DNA from: Candidatus Vondammii sp. HM_W22
GTDB lineage: Bacteria > Pseudomonadota > Gammaproteobacteria > Chromatiales > Chromatiaceae
Reading direction: 5' to 3'
DNA: 64,000 bases
NCBI RefSeq assembly: GCF_022530855.2
Contig: NZ_CP099567.1
Coordinates: 2,418,001-2,482,000 of the forward strand
Shown here: positions 20,659-29,807 of the stretch, in pieces
Layout of the letters: each line of letters opens with the position of its first letter
Numbering within the stretch: the first letter of the stretch is position 1
Notes under the pieces: model-generated
What the model was told of the DNA's origin: nothing
Databases searched by the model: none
Seen by the model: only the letters and a program-made list of their open reading frames with translations
Made by a program: the position numbers and the translations under genes

Positions 20659-20886
20659 CTACCACATAGACCCAGCCACTAACACTGTACTAGTGAACAA
20701 TGCCGTGGTCATCCTCAATAATGGCCACTTCAGGTTCCAGCCCCCCCCACTCTCAACCTGCGCTGGTACCTGTGGCAGTTCAGAGATAGGCTCGGCGGCC
20801 CTTCCCGCCATCGCCGGAGGAGGTACAAACAGCAAACCGAGTGCGACTACTATTCTTTTTATCAACCTATTCCTCCACTGCATCAT
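20659..20886 (-). CDS. possible small exported protein
   Basis: A 75-residue frame in an otherwise gene-poor 590-base gap between phoB and the LOG gene. The N-terminus looks like a signal peptide (NRLIKRIVVALGLLFVPPPAMA|G), followed by a short Pro- and Glu-containing stretch and a hydrophobic C-terminus (MTTALFTSTVLVAGSMW) that could be a membrane helix. I do not recognise a family and the ribosome site is weak, so it may be chance. The rest of 20440-21027 shows no other gene. Confidence 0.35.
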   Translation of the reverse strand: MMQWRNRLIKRIVVALGLLFVPPPAMAGRAAEPISELPQVPAQVESGGGWNLKWPLLRMTTALFTSTVLVAGSMW

Positions 20887-21027
20887 CCATATCTATTGGG
20901 TAGCACATGCACACCAATAGTTCATGAACCGGGACAGCATTTCAAGCAATTCTACCTGAAAAACACCACATTCAAAGCCAACAAGTTAAATTTCATCACT
21001 ACTGGCAGAAAAACTGAAGCAACTTTT

Positions 21028-21768
21028 TTACAGTTCCAACAAAATTTCCTTCTCTGCCAGGGAGGGCTCGAAGCCCCGTGACTCATAATGGACGAAGATG
21101 GCATCCACCACCTCCTGAGGTTCGTCGCAGATCTGCATCAGATCCAAATCTGATATGCTAATCGTCCCAGCTTCGCACATGGCGGTCCGCAACCACTCCA
21201 GAAACCCTTCCCAAAATGCACTGTTTACTAAAATAATCGGAATGCGGCGAGTTTTCCCTGTCTGTACCAACGTCAGTATTTCAGCCAACTCATCCAGCGT
21301 GCCAAATCCACCCGGCAAAACCACATAGGCCGACGCATACTTTACAAACATCACTTTACGGGAGAAAAAGTGTTTGAAATGGAGGGATATATCCTGATAT
21401 TCATTATCTGACTGCTCATGAGGCAGCATGATATTCAGGCCGATACTGGGCGATTTTCCCAGATATCCGCCTTTATTCACCGCCTCCATAATCCCTGGTC
21501 CACCGCCGCTGACCACGGCAAAGCCGCTATCGGAAAGCAAGTGGGCAATCTCTTCCGCCTTCTGATAGTTAGGATCATCCCTTGGTGTGCAGGCAGATCC
21601 GAAGAGGCTCACCGATGGCCAAATCGGCGCCAGCCGCTCGAATCCATCGACAAATTCAGACATAATCTGGAAAACTTTCCAGGACTCTCTGTCCAACTGA
21701 CCATCCTGAGACATTTTTTTATAGCATAAACCACCGGGCATCTGGCTCATTTTTTCTCTTTTCTGCAT
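21028..21768 (-). CDS. LOG-family protein (nucleoside 5'-monophosphate phosphoribohydrolase type)
   Basis: Rossmann-fold protein of the LOG/TIGR00730 family, often misnamed lysine decarboxylase; members release base and ribose 5-phosphate from nucleotides. The 246 residues contain both signatures: VVSGGGPGIMEAVNKGG and VVLPGGFGTLDELAEILTL. The C-terminal SRGFEPSLAEKEILLEL is normal for proteobacterial homologues. The frame can start at 21768 or at a Met within the first 19 residues. Physiological substrate unknown; divergent from rep with about 54 bases between starts. Confidence 0.9.
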   Translation of the reverse strand: MQKREKMSQMPGGLCYKKMSQDGQLDRESWKVFQIMSEFVDGFERLAPIWPSVSLFGSACTPRDDPNYQKAEEIAHLLSDSGFAVVSGGGPGIMEAVNKGGYLGKSPSIGLNIMLPHEQSDNEYQDISLHFKHFFSRKVMFVKYASAYVVLPGGFGTLDELAEILTLVQTGKTRRIPIILVNSAFWEGFLEWLRTAMCEAGTISISDLDLMQICDEPQEVVDAIFVHYESRGFEPSLAEKEILLEL

Positions 21769-21822
21769 AATGGCAAGATAGATGTTCTTTTCATTTTACC
21801 CTATTTTTTTATTCCCATTGAG

Positions 21823-23832
21823 ATGCCTGATCTGAATTCCCGCCAGCAAGAGGCTGTGCACCATATTGATACACCTCTGCTGGTCCTCGCGGGTGCTGGC
21901 TCTGGAAAAACCCGTGTCATCACACGAAAAATAGCCTACTTGGTGGAGACGATTGGTCTCGACCCCCGCCATATTACCGCGGTGACCTTTACCAACAAGG
22001 CCGCCAGAGAGATGAAGGCGCGGGTGGACTCTCTCCTCAAAGGCAAGGATGCCAAAGGGTTGAGTATTTCAACCTTCCACACACTCGGGCTCAATATACT
22101 ACGCCGGGAGCTGAAATTGCTGGGGTTTAAGCCCGGATTCTCGATTTTCGACGCCCAGGACAGCGAGGGGCTCTTGAAAGAGTTGCTGCGTAAAGGCAAG
22201 GGAGATGACGATGCTGCCAGTAATTATCAATGGCGTATCTCCAAATGGAAAAACGACATGCTGACACCCGAACAGGCGGTGGCACAGGCAGAAGATGACC
22301 TGGATATCCGTACGGCCCAGCTTTATGCTAACTATCAGCGTGCCCTGCGGGCCTACAATGCAGTGGACTTTGACGACCTTATTCTTCTCCCAGTGCAGCT
22401 TTTCCAGCAACAGCCCGAAGCCCTGGATCGCTGGCAGAACAAAGTCCGCCACCTCTTGGTAGACGAGTACCAAGACACCAACCTGACCCAATATGAGCTG
22501 GTAAAACAGCTGGTGGGCGTTCGTCAGGCACTCACTGTCGTGGGGGACGACGACCAATCCGTCTACGCCTGGCGAGGCGCAAGGCCCGAGAACCTGATTC
22601 GGCTGAAAGAGGACTTCCGACGGCTGAAAGTGGTCAAACTGGAGCAGAACTACCGCTCATCCGGACGCATACTCAAGGCGGCCAACAGCCTGATAGCCAA
22701 TAACCCCCACATATTTGAAAAGAGACTCTGGAGCAAACTGGGCCCAGGGGAACCCCTTCGTATCATGACCTGCAAGACTGAAGCGCACGAAGTGGAACGA
22801 GTGGTTTCTGAGATCATCCACAATAAATTCACCAAGAGCACATCCTATCGCGACTTCGCCATTCTCTATCGGGGAAACCACCAGGCAAGAATTTTTGAAA
22901 CGGCCTTACGGCAAAATAACATCCCCTACTTCCTCAGCGGCGGCACCTCTTTTTTCAGCCGCACCGAAATCAAGGACATCATGTCCTATCTGCGGCTGCT
23001 GGCCAACCCGGACGATGACGCGGCATTTCTCCGCATCGTTAACACACCGAGGCGAGAGATTGGATCCAGCACCCTGGAAAAACTCGGCCTCTATGCAACC
23101 GAAAGGAAGATTGGACTGCTGGCCGCCTGTGAAGAGCTGGGATTTGAACAGAAAGCATCCAAGCGCCCCCTGGAACGAACTCGGGTGTTTGCCCATTGGA
23201 TCAGACAATTTCAACGCCGTGCCGAAGCGGATCATCCGGTCCAGACGGTGCGCAGTATGCTGCATGAACTGGACTACGAAAACTGGCTCTACGAAAAGCA
23301 CACCAGCGACAAAGCAGCCGAGCGCAGCTGGGAAAATGTCCTGGAGCTAGTGGAATGGCTGGACCGGCTGCACAAAAGCGACTTGGTGGGCGAAAGCCTG
23401 GCCGAGATGGTCATCCATCTCACGCTGCGGGATGTGCTGGAACGTCAGGATGAAAAAGAGAGTCAGGAACAGGTGACCCTGATGACACTCCACGCCTCCA
23501 AGGGGCTGGAGTTCCCCCATGTATTCCTGGTCGGCATGGAAGAGGATCTGCTGCCCCATAGAACCAGTATTGAGGAAGATAACATCGAAGAGGAGCGCCG
23601 CCTCGCCTATGTGGGGATCACCCGCGCCCAGCGCACACTCACGATCAGCTATGTGGCAAAACGTAAAAAATACGGTGAGATCATGCTCTGTGAACCCAGT
23701 AGATTCCTTCAGGAGCTACCGGAGGAAGATCTCAACTGGGAAGGAAAGAACAGCAAGTTAACAAAAGAAGAGAAGCAACAGCGTGGTAACTCTCATCTGG
23801 CCAACATGAAAGCCCTGCTGGGCAATGGCTGA
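21823..23832 (+). CDS. rep: ATP-dependent DNA helicase Rep
   Basis: Superfamily 1A 3'-5' helicase that removes proteins ahead of the replication fork. The 669-residue frame is intact: Q-motif LNSRQQEAV, Walker A LAGAGSGKTRVIT, TFTNKAAREM, Walker B LLVDEYQDTN, motif III GDDDQSVYAWRGA, motif IV QNYRSSGRILKAAN, motif V TLMTLHASKGLEFPHVFL, motif VI RRLAYVGITRAQ. The length and the short tail favour Rep over UvrD or PcrA. Confidence 0.95.
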   Translation: MPDLNSRQQEAVHHIDTPLLVLAGAGSGKTRVITRKIAYLVETIGLDPRHITAVTFTNKAAREMKARVDSLLKGKDAKGLSISTFHTLGLNILRRELKLLGFKPGFSIFDAQDSEGLLKELLRKGKGDDDAASNYQWRISKWKNDMLTPEQAVAQAEDDLDIRTAQLYANYQRALRAYNAVDFDDLILLPVQLFQQQPEALDRWQNKVRHLLVDEYQDTNLTQYELVKQLVGVRQALTVVGDDDQSVYAWRGARPENLIRLKEDFRRLKVVKLEQNYRSSGRILKAANSLIANNPHIFEKRLWSKLGPGEPLRIMTCKTEAHEVERVVSEIIHNKFTKSTSYRDFAILYRGNHQARIFETALRQNNIPYFLSGGTSFFSRTEIKDIMSYLRLLANPDDDAAFLRIVNTPRREIGSSTLEKLGLYATERKIGLLAACEELGFEQKASKRPLERTRVFAHWIRQFQRRAEADHPVQTVRSMLHELDYENWLYEKHTSDKAAERSWENVLELVEWLDRLHKSDLVGESLAEMVIHLTLRDVLERQDEKESQEQVTLMTLHASKGLEFPHVFLVGMEEDLLPHRTSIEEDNIEEERRLAYVGITRAQRTLTISYVAKRKKYGEIMLCEPSRFLQELPEEDLNWEGKNSKLTKEEKQQRGNSHLANMKALLGNG

Positions 23833-23841
23833 CCCAAAAAA

Positions 23842-23865
23842 GGCGTGGAATCGAGATTCCACGCC
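23842..23865. terminator. convergent-gene hairpin terminator
   Basis: A perfect 11-base stem (GGCGTGGAATC / GATTCCACGCC) with a two-base loop lies between the ends of rep (plus) and the cytochrome gene (minus). In the minus direction it is followed by TTTTTT, giving a good intrinsic terminator for the cytochrome transcript; in the plus direction the tail is CTTCCTGTT, weaker. Confidence 0.85.
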
Positions 23866-23897
23866 CTTCCTGTTCAACATCTTAAAGACGATTCAAA

Positions 23898-24365
23898 TCA
23901 AAGACCGGTTAGCCAATCAGCAATGACCTTCATATCATCATCAGAAACTGCAGCCATAATCCCTTTCATGACTATAGCCTGACCGCTGTTACGCGCCCCA
24001 CTTTTGATGTCTTTCATCTGATTGACAATATACGGGGCGGGCAACCCGGACAATTTGGGATAGGTGGACATGATAGGCGTATTGCCGTCTGCACCGTGGC
24101 AAGCAGAACAACCCTTGGCTTGATAGATTGCTGCACCACTCGTAGGGGCTGTGGCCGCTGCAACCGGCACCACGGCTTCTACCTTGGGAGCTTCTGCCAT
24201 GGCAACAGGAGCTGCCGCCTGAGCCTGACTTTTTATACTAACCTGGCCCACTGGTTTGATACGCCCCACCACATCAGCCCGTACCTCTGCCACAACCTGA
24301 CCGGAAGCAATAAATGCAGCCGTAACCACTACACCATTTAAAACAGAAAAAAACTTGAGGCTCAC
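23898..24365 (-). CDS. periplasmic monohaem cytochrome c
   Basis: Small electron carrier. Residues 1-27 are a signal peptide (ending ASGQVVAEV). A low-complexity Ala/Pro/Val linker (about 45-75) leads to a class I cytochrome c domain with the haem site GCSACHGADG and candidate Met ligands in IVMKGIM. The domain resembles the halves of cytochrome c4/c553. It needs the Ccm system encoded at 1267-8350 for haem attachment. Redox partner unknown. Confidence 0.9.
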   Translation of the reverse strand: MSLKFFSVLNGVVVTAAFIASGQVVAEVRADVVGRIKPVGQVSIKSQAQAAAPVAMAEAPKVEAVVPVAAATAPTSGAAIYQAKGCSACHGADGNTPIMSTYPKLSGLPAPYIVNQMKDIKSGARNSGQAIVMKGIMAAVSDDDMKVIADWLTGL

Positions 24366-24491
24366 CCTATCACTCCTCTGCTATGATCAGTATTCGATTA
24401 TAAAGGCGGACGAAGTATACCTATAACCGGGAAAAAAATCGACCACATCCGTAGACGCCACGTCCGCCTCAATGTAGGATGACCGGTCTTC

Positions 24492-24568
<77 letters not shown>

Positions 24569-24676
24569 TATTTTTCAAACACTTAGCTATGCTCACCAAT
24601 ACCCACTCTAACACTCACTCCCCTGAATACAAGGGCGCTGCATACATGGGTTTGAAGTTCTTCAAAGTAGCTGTCC

Positions 24677-24735
24677 ATTGTGTAGCGCGACTTTTTCTTT
24701 GCGACTGTGCAACTGTGCGACATGAAGTTGCGATC
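24677..24735. other. possible right end of the Mu-like prophage
   Basis: Starting near TTGTGTAGCGCGAC this stretch carries several spaced GCGAC or TGCGA cores (24684, 24701, 24716, 24729). Mu-type transposable phages have terminal arrays of transposase-binding sites of this sort next to the modification gene, as here next to the Dam gene. The opposite end and the 5-base target duplication are not available for comparison, so this is only a suggestion. Confidence 0.3.
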
Positions 24736-24737
24736 AG

Positions 24738-25538
24738 TTAGAACAGGCTGAGTGCCTCTCCGGGGCGGCGGCCATTTTGGCAGTTGTCATTCCAGATAAT
24801 TAGTTCTTTTGCTTTGCATCCGTCTGCGCCTCCTACTGTGTACCTTATATCTACTGATTTCATGTGCAGGCCATCGAATACTCGGCGGATATCTGGATGA
24901 TCGTTGATGCTGATGATCAGTGCACCTTCTACCTCCCTGGCTAGGGTGGCCATCATTTCATAGTGTTCGAATCCGAACTCTACTCCGTAGCCTCCTGTCT
25001 GCCAGTATGGGGGATCCAGATAGTGCAAGGTGTGGGGGCGGTCATATTTATCGATAACCTTCTCCCAGGTTAGGTGTTCAATGTAGGTGTTGGACAGCCG
25101 GAAGTGGGCCTCGGCAAGATCTTGCTCCAGGGTGAATATGCTAAACCTTGGGCGGGAGGTGGTGGCTGTTCCGAAGCACTGGCCATCCACCTTTCCGCCG
25201 AATGCCATCTTCTGAAGATACAGAAACCGGGCGGCACGCTGGATGTCGGTCATGATTTCGGCGGGTGTATTCTGCAGCCAGTCCCAGTTCTGGCGGCTGG
25301 TTAATACCCATTTAAACTGCTTGTAAAGCTCCTATAAGTGGTGCTTCATAACACGATAAAGGTTGACCAAGTCACCGTTGATGTCGTTGAGTACCTCGAC
25401 ATCGGATGCCTCTTTTTGAAAGAACAGTGCCGCAGCCCCTGCGAAGGCTTCGACGTAGCATGTGTGTTCAGGGAACATGGGTAGCAGGATTGCTGCCAAC
25501 CGTCTTTTCCCCCTATCCTATGGAATGATTGGGTTCAT
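24738..25538 (-). pseudogene. Dam-like adenine-N6 DNA methyltransferase, broken
   Basis: Phage-type D12-class adenine methylase, normally methylating A in GATC-like sites. The start at 25538 reads MNPIIPW..., but an extra base gives CCATAGG and shifts the frame before WIGGKRRLAAILLPMFPEH. The SAM-binding CYVEAFAGAAALFF is intact, then a TAG follows MKHHL (about 25334). The rest stays open: FGGKVDGQCFG, catalytic DPPYWQTGGYG and a normal C-terminus at 24738. One indel and one nonsense codon. Its place at the end of a Mu-like prophage parallels the mom modification gene of Mu. Confidence 0.85.
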
Positions 25539-25663
25539 GTGAGCCTCTTGTTGTTGTGATAAGCTGCGTCGACGCGGCGATGGAGCCTTGGTTGGCCCAC
25601 AGGGTTTGTTCCTGTGAGTTGGCGTCCGGTGGGATATTAGAGCACCTTATCGGTCGCTTCCTC

Positions 25664-26415
25664 TTATGTTTTCTTGGGTGTTTCTGCCTCCACGCGGGTG
25701 GTATATCCGCTATCGCTGATCTTATGGTTTACTTGGGTAGCCACCCAGCTGTCGTCAATTCCTTTCCGAAATCCGTGTAACGTCAATTTAGCCTCGGCCG
25801 TCAGGGTGGGTGTGCCAATTAGAGTCAGTGATAGGGTACAAACGCCACGGGCGTCTTTGTCGAGACGTGCTTGGGCGGACTTCTCGACGGTCTCTCTATC
25901 TGAAAAATTGTCTCGGAAATAGAGTGCGGGATTGCCTTTGCCAGCCTAGTCAGCAGGTGCATGTCGGATTCATAGGTCTGATCCAGGTGGGGAATATGGA
26001 TAGCGTCGAGAAACTCTCCCACGCGGGGTATCAGTCCATGCTCTGCGGCGATGGTGGCCACCAGGTCACCGAGGGTGATGTCGTCCCAACTTCTGAGTTT
26101 GCAGCTCTTGAGTGACTGGCGCATATCGGCGGCTTTGGCGCGGATGCGCATGGTGTTGGGCAGTCCAGTGAGTTCCACTTCGTCTACGGTGTAACTGCCC
26201 ATACGGTAAAGGCCTGTCTCCTGGTAGCCCATATAAATTTCCAGGAGTGCCCCGGTGCGTGGAATCTCAATTGCCGAGTTACGGTCGTCCAGGGTGGTCT
26301 CGGCGGTGTCGGATACCAGTCCGGTCTTATCGGTGACATGCAGAGAGATCAGCCGGTCACGAATGATGGCGGTGATGTCCTGTTGATCAGCGATGATTCG
26401 GTAGGCTGGCGTCAT
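25664..26415 (-). pseudogene. P2 gpD-like tail/late-control protein, internally deleted
   Basis: Tail hub protein of the P2 gpD family. From ATG 26415 the N-terminus is normal (TPAYRIIADQQDITAIIRDR, DMRQSLKSCKLRSWDDITLGDLVATIA) to LLTRLAKA at about 25950. Then the reading frame changes and the next recognisable part is already the C-terminal domain (NPALYFRDNFSDRETVEKSA, LTLHGFRKGIDDSWVATQV), ending at 25664. About a hundred residues of the usual middle are missing, so this is an out-of-frame deletion. Bases 25539-25663 between it and dam hold no recognisable gene. Confidence 0.85.
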
Positions 26416-26516
26416 CGCTCCCGCCCTCCCTGGCTCTTGCGAAATGATGCACAGGGATGTACGAATACCGTGGTGGCATGGATGCCAAAGAACGGTGCGT
26501 ATATCCTATACATCAT
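26416..26516 (-). repeat. ATGA-junction repeat, long copy (34-codon mini-ORF)
   Basis: An insert of about 100 bases between gpX and gpD. It opens with ATG overlapping the gpX stop (TAATG), reads 34 sense codons (MMYRIYAPFFGIHATTVF..., ending FRKSQGGRER) and stops with TGA overlapping the gpD ATG (ATGA). The sequence is flanked by ATGA at both ends. Its outer parts match the copy at 35747-35796; the middle includes the palindrome GGCATCCATGCC. It preserves the stop/start coupling of the tail operon. The same peptide pattern is familiar to me as a dispersed repeat of gammaproteobacterial genomes, but I cannot verify that here. Confidence 0.8.
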
Positions 26517-26722
26517 TAGTCCCACAGCCTTACGGTATTGATGATCTGGTTCGGCTTGGGCAGTTCGGGCAGCTCAATAAGGGTGTCTGCGGACAGCACA
26601 GCACCAACATCAGCCAGGCCAGGATTGGCATTCAGTACAATTTCGACACCGCCAGCCTGTTGGCCGTAGTACTTCCAGCAGATGGCATCGAGCATATCGC
26701 CGTCTTGTGTCCGATAGCGCAT
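26516..26722 (-). CDS. phage tail protein X
   Basis: P2 gpX-like protein of 68 residues with a LysM-like fold used at the tail hub. Motif: MRYRTQDGDMLDAICWKYYG...VLNANPGLA, ending LPKPNQIINTVRLWD. The frame is intact. The start overlaps the gpU stop; the stop overlaps the repeat mini-ORF. Confidence 0.9.
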   Translation of the reverse strand: MRYRTQDGDMLDAICWKYYGQQAGGVEIVLNANPGLADVGAVLSADTLIELPELPKPNQIINTVRLWD

Positions 26723-27117
26723 CAGAGATCCTCACCATAGCGCGTGAGTTGCATCCGGAAGGTGATTTTCTGTGGCGTACCATCTTTAAACAGAGTGTCC
26801 TGGGTTTCCTCAATGTGGGTGATTACCCATTGTTGCCAGGGGTAACCCAGGCCGTCTGTCAAATGCAGGGGTTTGCCTTTTCCCGCTTCTGCCCGCATGG
26901 CATCCAGTTGTTTCAATCCACCCTTGTAGTAGGGGTGGATAATACCGTTCAGCGTGATGCTGTCACTGCCCGGACCAACATACTGTTGAGCGGGCAGACG
27001 TCCCACTCGGGCCTGTGATTGCCAGCGGTATTCCGTGGTGCGTTGAAGTTGTTGGTAAGCAGCGGAGTCGATTGAGAATCGGTACTCACCCAGGGCCATC
27101 ATGTAGCTAGATGTCAT
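26722..27117 (-). CDS. phage tail protein U
   Basis: P2 gpU-like tail terminator protein. I take the start MTSSYMMALGEYRFSIDSAAYQQ (27117) rather than the longer frame from 27165, because the extra residues read back into the tape-measure gene and gpU proteins begin close to the MALGEYRF motif. WQSQARVGRLPAQQYVGPG and the YPWQQWVITHIEETQ segment fit the family. The frame is intact. Confidence 0.88.
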   Translation of the reverse strand: MTSSYMMALGEYRFSIDSAAYQQLQRTTEYRWQSQARVGRLPAQQYVGPGSDSITLNGIIHPYYKGGLKQLDAMRAEAGKGKPLHLTDGLGYPWQQWVITHIEETQDTLFKDGTPQKITFRMQLTRYGEDL

Positions 27118-29246
27118 CGCGCAGCCCCTCTCTCTGACGTTGTTGCTGGCGGCGCTCGATTTCAAGCATGATGCGCTCGGTCAGGGCCTGGGGATCTTCG
27201 CCAGGAAGTTGCTGTATGGTGAGTTGATAGGTGTGGGTGCTGTGGTTGGTATGCTGTGCGGGGGTGGCCTGATTCACTGCCATCGCGGTAGCTGGTAATG
27301 TAGCGGCCGCGATCGTGGCCGCCAACGCTACAGGCTTCAGATCCGGCTTACGCGATGTTGTCTTTGAGGGGTTCTCTTTGTCATCGTCACTGAACCAACC
27401 GGCCACGGTGTTCCATGTATCACCGATAAATCTAGTCACGGCTTCGAACTTGCCCAGCAGCCAGTCCAGTGCAGATCTTGCCTGGTCAATAATGCCGCCC
27501 CAAAGATTGGAAAAGAAGCCGCTGATAGCGCCCCAATTGTTGGTGATCAGCCCCAGTGGCGTGAATGACAGCAGCCCTTTCATCCAGTCCCAGGTGGTTG
27601 AAAAAGCCGATTTAATCCCGTCCAAAAGGCCGCTGAAGAAGCCCTTAATAGGTTCCCAATAGGTATAAATTGCCCCGGCAGCCACCACAATTCCTGCGGC
27701 CAATAGTCCTATCGGGTTCGCCAGCATGGCGGCATTCATTGCCCATTGGGCCGCTGTGGCAACGCCCAGCCCAACCGCATAGAGCGTAAAACCTGCTGCC
27801 AATCCACCGATCACCCAGCCGATCACCGGGAACTTTTCAATACCTGTGGCCATCCAGCCCATGAGTTTTGCAATAGGGGTGATAACGGCGTTAATCGCAG
27901 GCAGTAGCGTTCCAGCCAGCGAGGTGCCAATCATGAACGTATTTTGGGTAAACATCCTCCATTATCCGGAGGCGGATTTCATGCGTCGCTGATAGCCCTC
28001 ATTGAATGTGCCATCTGCGTTTTCATTGACTTCGGCATAGTTCTTTTTGAGATCATCCAGCCCGGTGAGCAGTGGTATCAGGGCTTTTTTACCTTCATCA
28101 CCGAACGACTTTTGCAACAGCATCGCCTTCTCGTCGATGTCGTCAATATCGGATAGCGCCTCTTTCAGGCTTTCAAGGGTGGCAATGCTGTCCAGTGCGC
28201 CATCTGCTCCACGCACAATATCAAAACCAATATCCTCTGATGCCTTCGGCAACTGCCGTAACATGGCGTTTAGCCCGGTTCCGGCTTATGAACCTTTCAG
28301 CATGCCGTTATTGATCTGTCCAATCAGCGCGGCAGTCTGCTCCAAAGAGAGATTATTTGCCAAGGCGCCGGACAGGCCCTCTTTCAGACCCTCACCGAGC
28401 TGGCTGAAATCCTTAATGGAAAACAGGTTCTTGGTTTTAGTCAGCACATCGCCAATGCGGTTGAGCTTCTCCTCTGATGAGCCAGACAGTCGATTACCCA
28501 TATTGGTGAAAGTGTCACCGATAATAAACCCAACCTCTGAGGCGGCACCTTTGGTCACGGCGGCAACTTTCGATACAATTTCAGAGCCGAACTTTGCCGC
28601 CTCATCATTGAGTCCGGAAGAGCGCAGGGAATAATCTATCTCCAATATGTCGGCTTCGCTGGCGAGAGAGTTTCCTGCAAATTCCCTGGCATGGCGCAAA
28701 GACTCCTGCAACCGGTGTTCCCGATTTTCGCCAGTGATCACATCACCCAACTGGTGCTTTTTCTCCTCCAGATCAAACGCGCCTCCGATAATCCGGCCTG
28801 CCCCATAAGCAACACCCAACGCACCTAATGCACGGCTTTTTAATCCCCCGAGTCTGCCCTTTACGGCCTAAGCTTTGCTCAGATGATAGAGCTGCTTCTC
28901 CAGTTTCTTACTCTCTCTGGTCAGTCGTTTCTGTTCCCCTGCGACCTTGCCTATCTCCAGCCCATAACCTTTAGCGGCTCTTTTTGCCTCCCTATATTTC
29001 CTTTCAACTGCCTTTATTCCGTTAGCCAGCCGTTTACTTGAGCCACCTGCCTGTTCCTGTTTTTTCTTGAGTTCCGCCAACAGTGCTTTAACGAATCACC
29101 CCCTGTGCGGCTTTCAGTTTTTTATCGGTATCACTGATAGCTGCCCCCAATTTCAGGGCGCGTTTTTGTGCGCTATCAAATGTGCTAAAATAGCGCTTGC
29201 CTAAAGCTGCGCCAATGACGACGCTGACAGCCAGAGCATTATTCAT
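27107..29246 (-). pseudogene. tail tape-measure protein (P2 gpT-like), several stops
   Basis: Sets tail length and threads the tail tube. From ATG 29246 (MNNALAVSVVIGAALGKRYF) about 50 codons read to a stop at 29088-29090, where a frameshift joins them to ALLAELKKKQEQAGGSSKRL. That second frame then carries in-frame stops at 28868-28870 (HLSKA*AVKGRLGG), 28286-28288 (MLKGS*AGTGLNAML) and 27962-27964 (SASG*WRMFTQNT). The remainder, with membrane-like segments (IGGLAAGFTLYAVGLGVATA), runs to 27107. At about 710 codons the size suits a P2-type tape measure. Four lesions, including three nonsense codons, exclude a functional tail. Confidence 0.87.
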
Positions 29247-29472
29247 GAAACAATCTCATTCCAACGACATGGTTTTTGAGTGGTTTGCCGTCATCTTTTA
29301 CGGCGTGTGTGTGCTGAGTGCCCTCCAATTCGATCAGGGCTGGACGGTGCTGACGACGGCATTCCTTATCTGGTGTATTCTGGCAATTCCCGTTGCCGCG
29401 ATTGTCGGCCTGATATTTGCCAGCATTGACGGACTACGGTTTTTTATCGGGAATCTCTCCCAGCCACGCTAA
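29245..29472 (+). CDS. small membrane protein on the opposite strand of the tail operon
   Basis: A 75-residue frame (start MKQSHSNDMVFEWFAVIFYG) in the only large gap of the tail operon, reading against it. It has two hydrophobic helices (about 10-30 and 35-62) and begins two bases from the divergent tape-measure start; its end overlaps the 3' end of the E' extension. It matches no family I know. It may be a phage accessory (moron) gene, for example for superinfection exclusion, but that is a guess. Confidence 0.5.
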   Translation: MKQSHSNDMVFEWFAVIFYGVCVLSALQFDQGWTVLTTAFLIWCILAIPVAAIVGLIFASIDGLRFFIGNLSQPR

Positions 29473-29571
29473 TAGCTCTTCCCCATCCCAGTCATACATA
29501 TCAGACAGCGGCCAGCTTGTATGGCTGGCCAATATAAAACAGCCCCGCCTTGCATCTGCCACACTCAGGAC
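29434..29571 (-). other. E' extension reached by -1 ribosomal frameshift
   Basis: In the -1 frame relative to gpE, 45 codons continue past the slippery heptamer T TTT TTG at 29577-29571 (VLSVADARRGCFILASHTSW...LLAWLGEIPDKKP). Phage P2 makes E+E' through the same kind of heptamer, and most tailed phages make an equivalent long chaperone. The fused product would have about 124 residues. No separate start is needed. Confidence 0.75.
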
Positions 29572-29807
29572 AAAAAAACCTGATGCACCTCCTGTAATTT
29601 CCGGTAATCCACCAGATCCATCTCCTCGATAACCGAGGGTGGAACCTCGCACAGATTGGTGAAGATGCGGATCTCTTTTTCCCCATCGCTACCTCCTTGC
29701 TTGTCGCTGGCCAGCATGTCACGCACCTTGGGCCGGCGCATGCTCAGAGTGGTATATGCCTGATTATCAATAGTGACCTGGTGTATTAGTTTGATTTCAT
29801 TGCTCAT
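29565..29807 (-). CDS. phage tail assembly chaperone gpE
   Basis: P2 gpE-like chaperone of 80 residues for the tape-measure protein; it begins MSNEIKLIHQVTIDNQAYTT and contains RRPKVRDMLASDK. The last codons GTT TTT TTG TCC TGA contain the slippery site leading into E'. It overlaps the 64-residue gene upstream by four bases. Confidence 0.82.
   Translation of the reverse strand: MSNEIKLIHQVTIDNQAYTTLSMRRPKVRDMLASDKQGGSDGEKEIRIFTNLCEVPPSVIEEMDLVDYRKLQEVHQVFLS

Noticed and set aside
25539-25663. ogr/delta-like zinc-finger activator after gpD, as in P2
   Set aside because: No frame shows the CxxC...CxxxxC pattern; the 125 bases hold nothing I can name.
28286-28288. Stop-codon recoding throughout the prophage
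   Set aside because: Nonsense codons in prophage genes include TAA and TAG as well as TGA, and frameshifts also occur, so decay is simpler than an altered code.
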